A DNA stretch of 7,006 nucleotides from Trichodesmium sp. MAG_R04. Lineage in GTDB: Bacteria > Cyanobacteriota > Cyanobacteriia > Cyanobacteriales > Microcoleaceae. The position numbers were made by a program, and so were the translations under genes. How positions within the stretch are numbered: position 1 is the stretch's first letter; every line of letters starts with the position of its first letter. A model generated the notes under the pieces. That model was not told the DNA's origin, did not search any database, and was given only the letters and a program-made list of their open reading frames with translations. The DNA lies in assembly GCA_023356515.1 (NCBI GenBank), contig JAKQYG010000224.1:1-7006 (forward strand). The letters run 5' to 3'. Shown piece by piece: positions 1-6,881 of the stretch.

Positions 1-283
1 TGCTTTTGGTCACATGCATCATACATTGCGTCATACTGACAGGCAGTTGCGTAAGTGTTTTGATATGGATGCTTATGGGACTTTATATTTGAATGCAGCA
101 AGTGTGCCACGGATTATTGATCGTGAAGGCCAAAAAAGACGGAATTTCTCAATTGTATCTATGGAAGCAGGTATTGTTTCTCAAGTTGCTTTAGTTTGGA
201 TAGACCAGAATTTGACGGTAATTTCTGAAAAAATTTTATATTATCGAGCAGAATCTGTTTTCGAGTCTGCAAAAGTACTATAA
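1..283 (+). CDS. Metallophosphoesterase, C-terminal part (TIGR04168-like), 5' end outside window
   Basis: This is the end of a gene that starts to the left of the window; the open frame continues through position 2, so the ATG at 14 is internal rather than the start. The first visible residues are AFGHMHH. The G-H-x-H element is the last metal-ligand motif of calcineurin-like phosphoesterases, which hydrolyse phosphate esters at a two-metal centre. It is followed by a beta-rich tail with the segment YLNAASVPRI and later RNFSIVSMEAGIVSQVALVW. This tail resembles the C-terminus of the cyanobacterial TIGR04168 subgroup as I remember it. The catalytic N-terminal motifs (DxH, GDxxD, GNH) lie outside the window and cannot be checked. 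The substrate is unknown. The metallophosphoesterase call is fairly firm; the subfamily is a recollection. No clear intrinsic terminator follows. Confidence 0.72.
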   Translation, partial: AFGHMHHTLRHTDRQLRKCFDMDAYGTLYLNAASVPRIIDREGQKRRNFSIVSMEAGIVSQVALVWIDQNLTVISEKILYYRAESVFESAKVL

Positions 284-393
284 TTAATAATTGATTGTCA
301 GAATCTTACAAATGTCCCAGTTTTTTTGGTCAAAACTTTCAAATAACTTTTGGCCGTTTTTGACCTTATGACTTTTTATTTTTGACTGATTGA

Positions 394-478
394 GGAGAGG
401 TGGCAGAGTGGTCGAATGCGCTCGACTTGAAATCGAGTGAGGTGAAAGTCTCCGTGGGTTCGAATCCCACCCTCTCCG
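394..478 (+). tRNA. tRNA-Ser (anticodon TGA)
   Basis: The sequence folds as a class II tRNA of 85 nt. The acceptor stem is GGAGAGG (394-400) with CCTCTCC (471-477) and discriminator G478. The anticodon stem CTCGA/TCGAG (421-425/433-437) closes the loop CTTGAAA, giving anticodon TGA at 428-430, which reads UCN serine codons. A 16-nt variable region (438-453) is typical of tRNA-Ser. The T arm is GTGGG-TTCGAAT-CCCAC. The 3' CCA is not encoded, so it must be added after transcription. Six T residues (479-484) directly follow the gene and may aid termination. TTGACC at 360-365 is a possible -35 element, but no good -10 is seen at the right distance. Confidence 0.97.
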
Positions 479-484
479 TTTTTT

Positions 485-786
485 GTTATGACTTTGTTAA
501 ATTTGCCAAACCCTTTTCTTTGGGTAATATTAATTTTATTTAAAAATATTTTAGTTCCGGGAGATAGTCCTAAATAACTCAAGGGATGATAATTTTTTCC
601 AGATTTCCGATAATGAATATTCTATTTTTGTTTAAAAATGAAATAAACTTTTTGAGGTGATTTGAGATTTTTCAACCAATGAGACAACTCAACACCAAGA
701 AAATTCTCTATCTCCAACTAACTACTAGCGATTAATTGTTTTAATAAACGTAAAACTGCTCTAAGAAGATAAAAAAATAGGAGAAA
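485..786. other. AT-rich intergenic stretch without a recognised gene
   Basis: About 300 bases lie between tRNA-Ser and the transposase remnant. I see no coding frame of useful length on either strand and no RNA gene. The final part, including AGGAG at 779-783, probably belonged to the leader of the decayed transposase gene that follows, so some of this stretch may be old insertion-sequence DNA. Confidence 0.5.
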
Positions 787-1270
787 ATGTCAATAGAAGT
801 TAGTAATATAGACCATTTAGGATTGGTAGCAGGAATTATTGACGAAGATTGGTATAGAAGAGAAAATTAATCAACTACTAGTTCACAGTTGATTTAATAA
901 CTAAAAAAAAATTTTAATTGACTTATATAGAACCCATTTTGTATCTTTTCTTGAAATGCAAAGTATTCATAAAAGCCGTTTTAAGTAGCTCAACAACTAT
1001 AGGGGTTCAAGAGACCAAAAAATTACGAAAAATGGCTGCCAGAATCATCAAACCCAGATTGCTATTGGACTTGTAATTTATTCAATAGACCTCAAATGGG
1101 TTCTATAAGTTTTGTCAGTGGCCTTGAATTGAAGAAAAGATAAACCATTTTGTGGGAGTGCAGTTAAGTGATCGCTCAACTATACCCTCACTAATAATGA
1201 TTATTATTGTCACTATTGATGGCAATTTTCTATAATTACTTTAATCCTTTACAGCAGTTTTCATGTCGGT
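787..1270 (+). pseudogene. Decayed DUF4277/IS1634-type transposase, N-terminal part, split by a MITE-like insert
   Basis: An ATG at 787 with AGGAG just upstream opens MSIEVSNIDHLGLVAGIIDE. This closely resembles the start of cyanobacterial DUF4277 transposases (IS1634-like), which carry NIDHLGIVAGIIDE there. After GAC GAA (841-846) one extra base shifts the frame. Dropping G847 restores IGIEEKINQLLVHS up to a TGA at 890-892; without that correction the frame stops at 868-870. If the insert at 926-1107 is removed, codons 911-925 and 1108-1119 join as I-L-I-D-L-S-F-V-S, matching the family motif ILNGLGFVS. A later piece, 1247-1270, reads LYSSFHVG and resembles the family's LDSSSFHVDG. The stretch between is shortened and out of frame, and the catalytic C-terminal two thirds are missing. 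The gene cannot make a working transposase. The 787-889 part is secure; the later parts rest on motifs recalled from memory. Confidence 0.68.
926..1105. mobile_element. MITE-like element of about 180 bp with inverted ends and TA target duplication
   Basis: The ends are inverted repeats: TAGAACCCATTTTG at 928-941 against CAAATGGGTTCTA at 1093-1105, which match except for one T. TA at 924-925 and TA at 1106-1107 flank the element and fit a TA target duplication, the hallmark of IS630/Tc1/mariner-type transposition. No coding frame is present inside, so this would be a non-autonomous element mobilised in trans. The exact left boundary is ambiguous by two bases because TATA occurs there. Removing 926-1107 restores the frame of the older transposase remnant (see the pseudogene entry), which strongly supports both the boundaries and insertion into a formerly coding sequence. 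The parent transposon is not identified. Confidence 0.65.
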
Positions 1271-1278
1271 AGACCACA

Positions 1279-1306
1279 GTAGGGACGTTGCATGCAACGT
1301 CCCTAC
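1279..1306. repeat. Perfect 28-bp palindrome, cyanobacterial intergenic repeat type
   Basis: GTAGGGACGTTGCA (1279-1292) is followed immediately by its exact reverse complement (1293-1306), so either strand could form a 14-bp hairpin or cruciform. GTAGGGACGTTGCATGCAAC-type palindromes recur in intergenic DNA of filamentous cyanobacteria, from memory. No T tract follows on either strand, so it is not a standard intrinsic terminator. It sits nine bases after the last recognisable piece of the transposase remnant. Confidence 0.85.
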
Positions 1307-1602
1307 AAGGTTTTGGTTATGGCGATGTAGTTCATCAATTTGAAAAGCGCTCTTAACCATTGTTAGCAATACTTTTGAGGTCATTGTCACTCCGTGAGGA
1401 ATTACGGAGGAGATGGTAGTAAATATTGTTCCTTGACTTGTCTTGTCATGGTCAGCCCGAAATCCTAACTTTTTCAGCTTAAACCACCGAAAAGCTGGTA
1501 CTTTTTCCGCTCCAAATCAAGATATTGCCTTTATATGTCAATGCTTTTATAATTAATCAGCAAGCCCTAATTAAAGCTTTAATTTTCTCTACTTCCTATT
1601 CC
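1307..1602. other. Intergenic stretch downstream of the glycosyltransferase gene
   Basis: No gene is recognised here on either strand. Two small structures are visible: an imperfect hairpin CTCCGT-8 nt-ACGGAG at 1390-1409, and a perfect 16-bp palindrome centred on AAAGCTTT at 1569-1584. The latter lies about 20 bases after the stop of the minus-strand glycosyltransferase gene but has no T tract in that direction, so I do not call it a terminator. Confidence 0.5.
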
Positions 1603-3255
1603 CTAATCACTGCTTTTTAAGGTCATTCGATATAATTTTACATTTTGAATTATTGTTTCTAGAAAGAAATTTGTTTCTAAATATTGATTGAGAGCTTTTC
1701 TATATTCAGGGCTAATATTATCTTTTTCCGCCAGTAAAATATAACTAGGATTTTTCGCCATAATATTATCTAATTCTTGCAGATCATCAGTAGGCAAAAT
1801 CTGAGATATAGCTGTTAAATGGCTGGGAAAAGCATATTTTGTCGGAATTTTTGTCGGCACTAAATAATAAATTATTGGTTCATAATTAACCACATATATA
1901 TAATCAGTTGATTTAATTCTCTGTCTCAAATATTTAGCAATCAAAGCTTCTCTGTCATCCCATGTATCTATTTTTTGAATGTATCGATAATAGATAAATT
2001 TCCAATTCTTATTTAACTTATTATAACCAGCTTGGGCAAAAGGATATATCAAAATTAAGAACAGAATTATGTTAGCTGAAAAAGAGCGGATAATTACATA
2101 TAATTTTTGGTAATTCATTAAAGCAAGTGCTTGAGTTTTAACAATTGTTTTTTTCAGTTCACTTGCTTCTTTATCGTCATGCTTGTTTACCCAATTTTTT
2201 TGAGGCAAATAAGCCGATTTAATAATGATATATCCACTAATTAAACATAATGGAGGTAATAATTGTAAAAAGTAATGATTATAAAATCGCTTAGATAACA
2301 AAACTGCAAAAAAAGCACAGCTAAACCACAAAAATAAATAGATTAAATTTCGCTCCTGTTTGAACTTATTCCTGGCAAAGATAAAAAAATAAATTGGACT
2401 CCAGAATAAACATAGCCATAATAAAATATTTCCCAATATCTGTTTTCTTAACCTACTTAAAAGGTCTGAAAAAGAAAAATCTAGCATCATTATATATTTA
2501 CTATTAGCAGTAATAGTTGCATAAATATATTCATCAAAATAGCCATAAAATTTATAAATAAATGCGATAATAATTGCGGGTAAAATTAAGCCTGCACCTA
2601 AAATTATATAAAACTTTAATGTGATCTGAAAATTTTTTATAAGCCCTTCTTTTTCTTTTTCCCTTATTCCTCCTTCCTTCCGATACAAACTTCCTAATAA
2701 AACTAATGCTAACGTATCCATAATCACCAAATATTTAATTTGCATCCCTATACCCAAAATTATACCTATCATAAATACTTTAATATTTGATAATTTACTA
2801 TGCTGAAATAAAACTAAAAATCCTAAGGTAACAAAAGGAGCAAATAAAATTTCCGCATTAGCAGCAGCACCACCATTATGTAGAGAAAAAACAGCATATA
2901 AACCACCAGCTAATAATCCTATTTTCTCTCCTTGCTTTTCATCCATAGTTGCACCAATTCTATATAAAAAATAGCTGGTAAAAGTTGTGGCAAGAATAGA
3001 TATAATTCTGATTGATACGATAGAATTATCAAACATTAGCATTGCCAAGGAAAACAATATAAAAATACCAGGCGGTTTGTTATCCCAAATTTCTGTATAG
3101 GGAAGATTACCATTTAATAAACTATCTGCTGCTAATATATAAATACTTTCATCTTTGTCTAGTACAGATACAAATAGGGTCCAAAATCTGAGAAACAACG
3201 ATAATAGAAGAAACCCCATGAAAATTATTGATTTTCGATTGATATTTTTGGTCAT
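1603..3255 (-). CDS. Glycosyltransferase family 39-like membrane protein (PMT/ArnT fold)
   Basis: This 550-residue polytopic membrane protein probably transfers a sugar from a polyprenyl-phosphate donor to a lipid, glycan or protein acceptor on the outer face of the plasma membrane. A first membrane segment (about 11-32) is followed by D33-K-D35-E36 in the first periplasmic loop. This acidic motif is where PMT/ArnT enzymes keep catalytic Asp/Glu residues. WDNKPPG (57-63) is characteristic of the PMT_2 group. NAEIL (133-137) and KRFYNHYFLQLLPP (322-335) are further family-like segments. Around ten more hydrophobic segments run to about residue 408, and a soluble C-terminal domain (about 425-550) contains NYEPIIYYL. 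A charged loop (193-205, GIREKEKEG) comes from a pyrimidine-rich tract. The ATG at 3253-3255 lacks a clear ribosome site; Met13 is an alternative start. It stands 248 bp from the upstream gene and is probably transcribed separately. The acceptor cannot be predicted. Confidence 0.85.
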   Translation of the reverse strand: MTKNINRKSIIFMGFLLLSLFLRFWTLFVSVLDKDESIYILAADSLLNGNLPYTEIWDNKPPGIFILFSLAMLMFDNSIVSIRIISILATTFTSYFLYRIGATMDEKQGEKIGLLAGGLYAVFSLHNGGAAANAEILFAPFVTLGFLVLFQHSKLSNIKVFMIGIILGIGMQIKYLVIMDTLALVLLGSLYRKEGGIREKEKEGLIKNFQITLKFYIILGAGLILPAIIIAFIYKFYGYFDEYIYATITANSKYIMMLDFSFSDLLSRLRKQILGNILLWLCLFWSPIYFFIFARNKFKQERNLIYLFLWFSCAFFAVLLSKRFYNHYFLQLLPPLCLISGYIIIKSAYLPQKNWVNKHDDKEASELKKTIVKTQALALMNYQKLYVIIRSFSANIILFLILIYPFAQAGYNKLNKNWKFIYYRYIQKIDTWDDREALIAKYLRQRIKSTDYIYVVNYEPIIYYLVPTKIPTKYAFPSHLTAISQILPTDDLQELDNIMAKNPSYILLAEKDNISPEYRKALNQYLETNFFLETIIQNVKLYRMTLKSSD

Positions 3256-3503
3256 TATGATAGACTACAATAAGTAAGCTTTTATGTATTTAAACGACTT
3301 ATTTTTGTGTGCCTCGTTCGGAGAAAAAACCTTTCTAAATGATTAATTCCAAATTCTAGATTACTAATACACATTGTAAATGAGTACTAGGTTATGCTCA
3401 ACTCTTATAATTTTATCCTCAATTATGCAATGTAAAAATATTTATTTGAGGAGAAAAATTTCTTAAAATTTTTGCGTTTATCAAGTTTATAATTATTCTT
3501 TAT

Positions 3504-4310
3504 CTAATAATCATAAGGATTTTTAGGCTTAGGAATTGATTCTATTTCTGTAGGCAAAATTGTTAATTTACGCTTACCATTAAACTCCTCGGTCATCATT
3601 TCTCCTTTGACTTTAAACCAAGCATCTTGAGGATATTTACTCCTACTTTTGCTGGCTGGTAATTTAACTGGTAATCCCACCGGATAAGCATCAGCAGCAC
3701 AACAAGTCAGAATAAATCTAGATATCCACAAATATTCCTCAGATAATCCCCTAGGATAAACTACAAAACCAGTTAATTCAACTTTTTGACCATTATAAGC
3801 ATCTGGTTCTGGATAAACATTTAAAGTCCTGATCCATTCAATTAAAGATCGCTCTTCTGGTTTAGTCGCACTACGAAATTTTTTAGGTTGAATTCTAGTT
3901 ACTGGCAAAGATTCTGTTAACCCTCTTTGTAAAACAGTTTGACTTGCAAAAACTTGAGGAGTAATCGTTAAAGCTAGTAAAGCAGATATTAACAGTAAAG
4001 CACTACTCCAACCAGGAGAAAAAAAGTTAATATGTTGATTTTCAATTATACGAACTTTCTCTTTAAACTGCCTAGAAAGCCTATATTTTTTATTGATATT
4101 TGATAACTCCAATAATTTCCATCCACCTAATATTGATAAACCAATTCCAGCAGCAACAGTTAAACCAAAATAACGGGGATGAATTAATGTATATAACTTA
4201 CCTGTTAACCAATAATTTATCAACAAAAAACCCCAAATAAAAATTGCTCCGGCATCCAACCAAGATTCATATTGTTTAAATAGAGAAAATAATGATTTTG
4301 TCACTTTCAT
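3504..4310 (-). CDS. TIGR03943 family protein, putative permease partner subunit (DUF1980-like)
   Basis: The 268-residue protein has three likely membrane segments (about 18-37, 47-66, 101-122) and a basic cytosolic stretch between the second and third. A soluble C-terminal domain of about 145 residues follows. The domain carries features of the TIGR03943/DUF1980 (UPF0703, Bacillus YcgQ) family: YNGQKVELTGFV (172-183), the paired cysteines in LTCCAADAYPVGLPV (201-215), and the ending PKNPYDY. Cys203 and Cys204 are candidates for metal or thiol chemistry, though that is inference. The family is typically encoded beside a PF03773 permease, as here, with the permease 123 bp upstream on the same strand. 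The gap is long enough for a second promoter, so co-transcription is likely but not certain. The ATG at 4308-4310 has no clear Shine-Dalgarno. Substrate and precise role are unknown. Confidence 0.82.
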   Translation of the reverse strand: MKVTKSLFSLFKQYESWLDAGAIFIWGFLLINYWLTGKLYTLIHPRYFGLTVAAGIGLSILGGWKLLELSNINKKYRLSRQFKEKVRIIENQHINFFSPGWSSALLLISALLALTITPQVFASQTVLQRGLTESLPVTRIQPKKFRSATKPEERSLIEWIRTLNVYPEPDAYNGQKVELTGFVVYPRGLSEEYLWISRFILTCCAADAYPVGLPVKLPASKSRSKYPQDAWFKVKGEMMTEEFNGKRKLTILPTEIESIPKPKNPYDY

Positions 4311-4433
4311 ATAAAAAACTTATTTCTATCAACAACAAGCTCATACCAATTTCATAAACTTAGACTACATTGCTTATCTTAATAAGATTATATGACCATG
4401 ATGTATAGACATACGTGAGGAGAGTGGTATAAT

Positions 4434-5534
4434 TTAACTCAAATATAAGTTCACTCCCACAGCCATAATAAATGTTAACTGTGCTGCCAATATTATTAAA
4501 TAAATTACAGCCCGCGAGCGAAAAAATGATAATAACAAACCAACAGCTTTAATATCAATCATCGGTCCAAAAACTAAAAAAGCTAACAGGGAACCACTGG
4601 TAAAAGTTGTAGCAAATGACAAAGCAAAAAAAGCATCTACAGTAGAACAAATGGAAACCACTGCTGCTAAAGTTAGCATGGCAATAATTGAACTAATTGA
4701 GCCTTGACCAAGATTAAGAATTAACTCTCGAGGAGCAGCAACTTGAATGATGGCAGCGATCGCACTCCCAACTACCAACACTCCTCCTAACTCTCGTAAT
4801 TCCTGCACTATGCTATTTAACAAAGACAAAAATCTTTGTCTATCAGGTGCAAGAAAAAGAGATGTCAAATTCATATCTTTGTAAGGAGCTACTTGACCAC
4901 TAACTCCTCGAGCTTGGCTATAACCAGTTGTCGCCATTGATCCTTGCATAAGTCCCATAGACTCTAGAGGTAAAGAGGTAGTAGATCGACCTAAAAAAAA
5001 TGTTCCTGACTGTAGAAGGGGAGAAGTATCCAACTTTTGAGAAACTAGCTGTTGAGGTCTAGGCAATAAACGAGCAGTTGTAGATTGCAGAATTGGCCGT
5101 ATATCCTTCTGAACACTAAATATCCAGCCAATAATTGTTGCTATAACTAGAGAACATAGTACCCGCAACACCACAATTTCTGGTTGGCCTCTAAACGCGG
5201 TCCAAGTTGCCCAGATAACTATGGGATTAATTGTTGGAGCTGCTAATAAAAATCCAATTACCACTGAGAGGGGAATACCTTGTATCAATAAACGCCTTGC
5301 AACTGGAACATTGCCACATTCGCAAACTGGAAATAAAAAACCAACTAAACTCCCTACAAATGCTCCTAAAAGGGGATTTCGGGGCAGATATGCAATTAAT
5401 TTTCGTTCGTCAATGAACCACTGTAATATTCCCGAAAAAATAACCCCTAATAACAAAAATGGTATTGCTTCTACCAATAAGCTCAGAAAGAGGGTGAAAG
5501 AATTATTTAGCTGATTTGTTAGTGTTGATGCCAT
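4434..5534 (-). CDS. PF03773 family permease (UPF0718, ArsP/YcgR-like)
   Basis: This 366-residue inner-membrane permease has an N-terminal block of about four membrane segments (about 12-140) and a C-terminal block of about four (about 245-363). The signature FPVCECGNVPVARRL (68-82) holds the conserved Cys-x-Cys-Gly. AAPTINPIV (98-106), SICSTVDAFFA (294-304) and FGPMIDIK (322-329) are further family motifs. The family includes ArsP, which exports trivalent organoarsenicals, and Bacillus YcgR; the substrate here cannot be deduced. The blocks are joined by a hydrophilic linker of about 95 residues (145-240), rich in Ser, Gln and Gly. The ATG at 5532-5534 follows AAAG, a weak ribosome site. A HIP1 octamer lies inside the gene (4756-4763). 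The TIGR03943 partner gene is next downstream, and an inverted-repeat element lies in the leader. Confidence 0.88.
   Translation of the reverse strand: MASTLTNQLNNSFTLFLSLLVEAIPFLLLGVIFSGILQWFIDERKLIAYLPRNPLLGAFVGSLVGFLFPVCECGNVPVARRLLIQGIPLSVVIGFLLAAPTINPIVIWATWTAFRGQPEIVVLRVLCSLVIATIIGWIFSVQKDIRPILQSTTARLLPRPQQLVSQKLDTSPLLQSGTFFLGRSTTSLPLESMGLMQGSMATTGYSQARGVSGQVAPYKDMNLTSLFLAPDRQRFLSLLNSIVQELRELGGVLVVGSAIAAIIQVAAPRELILNLGQGSISSIIAMLTLAAVVSICSTVDAFFALSFATTFTSGSLLAFLVFGPMIDIKAVGLLLSFFRSRAVIYLIILAAQLTFIMAVGVNLYLS
4756..4763. repeat. HIP1 octamer GCGATCGC
   Basis: This is the highly iterated palindrome of many cyanobacterial genomes, present once in perfect form within the permease coding sequence. 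It supports a cyanobacterial origin. Confidence 0.85.
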
Positions 5535-5560
5535 CTTTAAATTTACTTAATAACTTCCAA

Positions 5561-5644
5561 GAATTACGCAATACTGACATAGATGGTGTTGTGTTGTTAA
5601 TTTTTTCAGATATTTACACCACAATATGCCTCTTGGCGTAAGTC
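5561..5644. repeat. 84-bp inverted-repeat element with GACTTACGC-type ends (MITE-like)
   Basis: The left end GAATTACGCAAT (5561-5572) and the reverse complement of the right end, GACTTACGCCAA (5633-5644), match at 9 of 12 positions. Inside, GGTGT near 5585 and ACACC at 5616-5620 could pair, so the whole segment might form an imperfect hairpin. GTCAGGACTTACGC motifs are very common in intergenic DNA of Nostocales, from memory. The element lies 26 to 110 bp upstream of the permease start and so sits in its leader or promoter region. Boundaries are approximate and the match is imperfect. Confidence 0.4.
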
Positions 5645-5972
5645 CTGACCTTGATATTTCTGTTTGATGTCATACCAGTTTTATTGATTTAGGCTACACT
5701 ATTTTTTTTTATTTATTGTAATACTATGAATGTATGATAATTGGAAGGATTTGGACAAAGGAACTTTTCATAAGGGCATTTAGTATGACTCAAGTATACA
5801 AAAAAATGTGAATAAACTTTGGCTATCCTTATTCGGCCAACACACTGAACAGTTCATAACAGAACTGACCGTAAACAGAGAATAGATTGTAGTTAACTTA
5901 TTTATACTAAGTACCAGATTTAATTTCGTACAATAATAGCTTATAAATACAATGGCTAAAGATGTTGATATT
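5645..5972. other. Intergenic stretch between the DUF2227 gene and the permease leader
   Basis: I see no supported gene here. A 116-residue minus-strand frame enters from the DUF2227 gene but has no family features. One hairpin, CAGTTC-ATAACA-GAACTG at 5850-5867, is perfect over six base pairs but lacks a T tract on either strand. The promoter of the permease gene probably lies in this stretch or in the adjoining repeat element; I cannot place it. Confidence 0.45.
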
Positions 5973-6590
5973 TTATTTTTTAGTACGACGGCGACTAGCC
6001 GGAGAAACGACCTTGGATGAATTAGAGCTGCGAGAGTACTTACGTGCTTGTTTTTTAGCTTTGATTCGAGGGAGTAAACCAGATAAACCTTTAGTTTTAA
6101 AACGTCTATAAGCAGAACCACTCCAGTCACTTAGAGAATGGCTCATGGAACCAAGTTCTAGACCAACTAACAAAGCAATTACTTCTTGATAATTTTGGGA
6201 AAGCAATGGCCACAAACTTGTAATAAATCCTAAAATACTTAACTCTAAGCCCAGCAATTTATCTATAATTGAACTTAATACAACTAAAACTACTAACCAG
6301 TTCAATAAATATAGTAACCGCAATGCAGTACCAATTATTGGTCCATGAGATAAAAAGGAGCGATGATTAAGACTTCTTTGATAGGGTCGCCAAAGCCATT
6401 TAAACCAACCCCATCGTTGGAATTGCCGAGAGTTAATATCAAGATCTGGCCCAAACATTAGGCCACTAAATAAAAACCCTCCAGAAACAAATAATGTTAA
6501 GTGGGTACTATGAACTAGCCCAAAACTTAAGCCTGTTACGATGGGCAAACTCCACAAGGTTATTCGGTCATGGGTACGACCACTAGGCAT
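5973..6590 (-). CDS. DUF2227 family membrane-associated putative metal-binding protein
   Basis: The 205-residue protein begins MPSGRTHDRIT, the usual start of the cyanobacterial DUF2227 family, so I chose the ATG at 6588-6590 over an in-frame TTG at 6611. Neither start has a clear Shine-Dalgarno. Candidate metal ligands are spread along the chain: H7-D8, the acidic GPDLDI (47-52), HRSFLSHG (76-83, H76 and H82) and SHSLSDW (150-156, H151 and D155). Hydrophobic stretches at about 15-48, 84-110 and 117-148 suggest membrane association. This arrangement recalls the YdjM-like membrane hydrolases, but the activity is unknown. The tail (178-205) is rich in Lys, Arg and Ser and looks disordered. The gene ends about 440 bp before the permease start and is probably not part of that operon. 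Confidence 0.82.
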   Translation of the reverse strand: MPSGRTHDRITLWSLPIVTGLSFGLVHSTHLTLFVSGGFLFSGLMFGPDLDINSRQFQRWGWFKWLWRPYQRSLNHRSFLSHGPIIGTALRLLYLLNWLVVLVVLSSIIDKLLGLELSILGFITSLWPLLSQNYQEVIALLVGLELGSMSHSLSDWSGSAYRRFKTKGLSGLLPRIKAKKQARKYSRSSNSSKVVSPASRRRTKK

Positions 6591-6679
6591 GGCAGATTTA
6601 TTGTAGGCCAACGGCCAACAAACATATACATGTAATTTATATTCATCAAACTTACCAGATAAAAGATTATTTTTTTTAC

Positions 6680-6710
6680 TTGCATATTTAATAATATGTG
6701 TTAATATAAT
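6680..6710 (+). promoter_or_regulatory. Probable sigma-70 promoter of tRNA-Val
   Basis: A perfect TATAAT (6705-6710) lies seven bases before the tRNA, so transcription would start at or within a base or two of the mature 5' end. TTGCAT (6680-6685) matches the -35 consensus at four of six positions with a 19-bp spacer, which is long. The -10 is convincing; the -35 is weak. Confidence 0.55.
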
Positions 6711-6717
6711 AAAAGTT

Positions 6718-6789
<72 letters not shown>

Positions 6790-6881
6790 TAAGAATCATC
6801 TTAGCTCCTTTAATAGTTTGAGTTATTGCTGCTTCATGAAACCTATACAAACCTAGACGGGCTTGCTGTTCAATTCCTGCT

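Noticed and set aside
328..365. GGTCAAAA/TTTTGACC inverted repeat as a terminator for the phosphoesterase gene
   Set aside because: The 22-base loop, A/T-rich stem and lack of an immediate T tract make it a poor terminator. TTTTTGAC also recurs at 379-386, so simple repetition explains it.
376..582. Minus-strand 68-residue open frame across tRNA-Ser
   Set aside because: It is the antisense of tRNA-Ser. The EGGIRTHGDFHLTRF string is the well-known false protein produced by translating this tRNA gene backwards.
3454..3473. AAAAATTT-CTTA-AAATTTTT hairpin downstream of the TIGR03943 gene
   Set aside because: The stem is purely A/T and too weak for an intrinsic terminator; such palindromes are expected by chance in this composition.
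5221..5514. Two overlapping plus-strand open frames of 97 and 61 residues (5221-5514, 5231-5416)
   Set aside because: Both lie wholly inside the permease gene on the opposite strand and show no family features.
5780..6130. Minus-strand 116-residue open frame overlapping the end of the DUF2227 gene
   Set aside because: It overlaps that gene in another frame, has no recognisable domain or ribosome site, and its remainder is low-complexity AT-rich sequence.
6611..6611. TTG at 6609-6611 as the start of the DUF2227 gene
   Set aside because: The ATG at 6588-6590 gives the family-typical MPSGRTHDRIT beginning; the seven extra residues look unlike family members.
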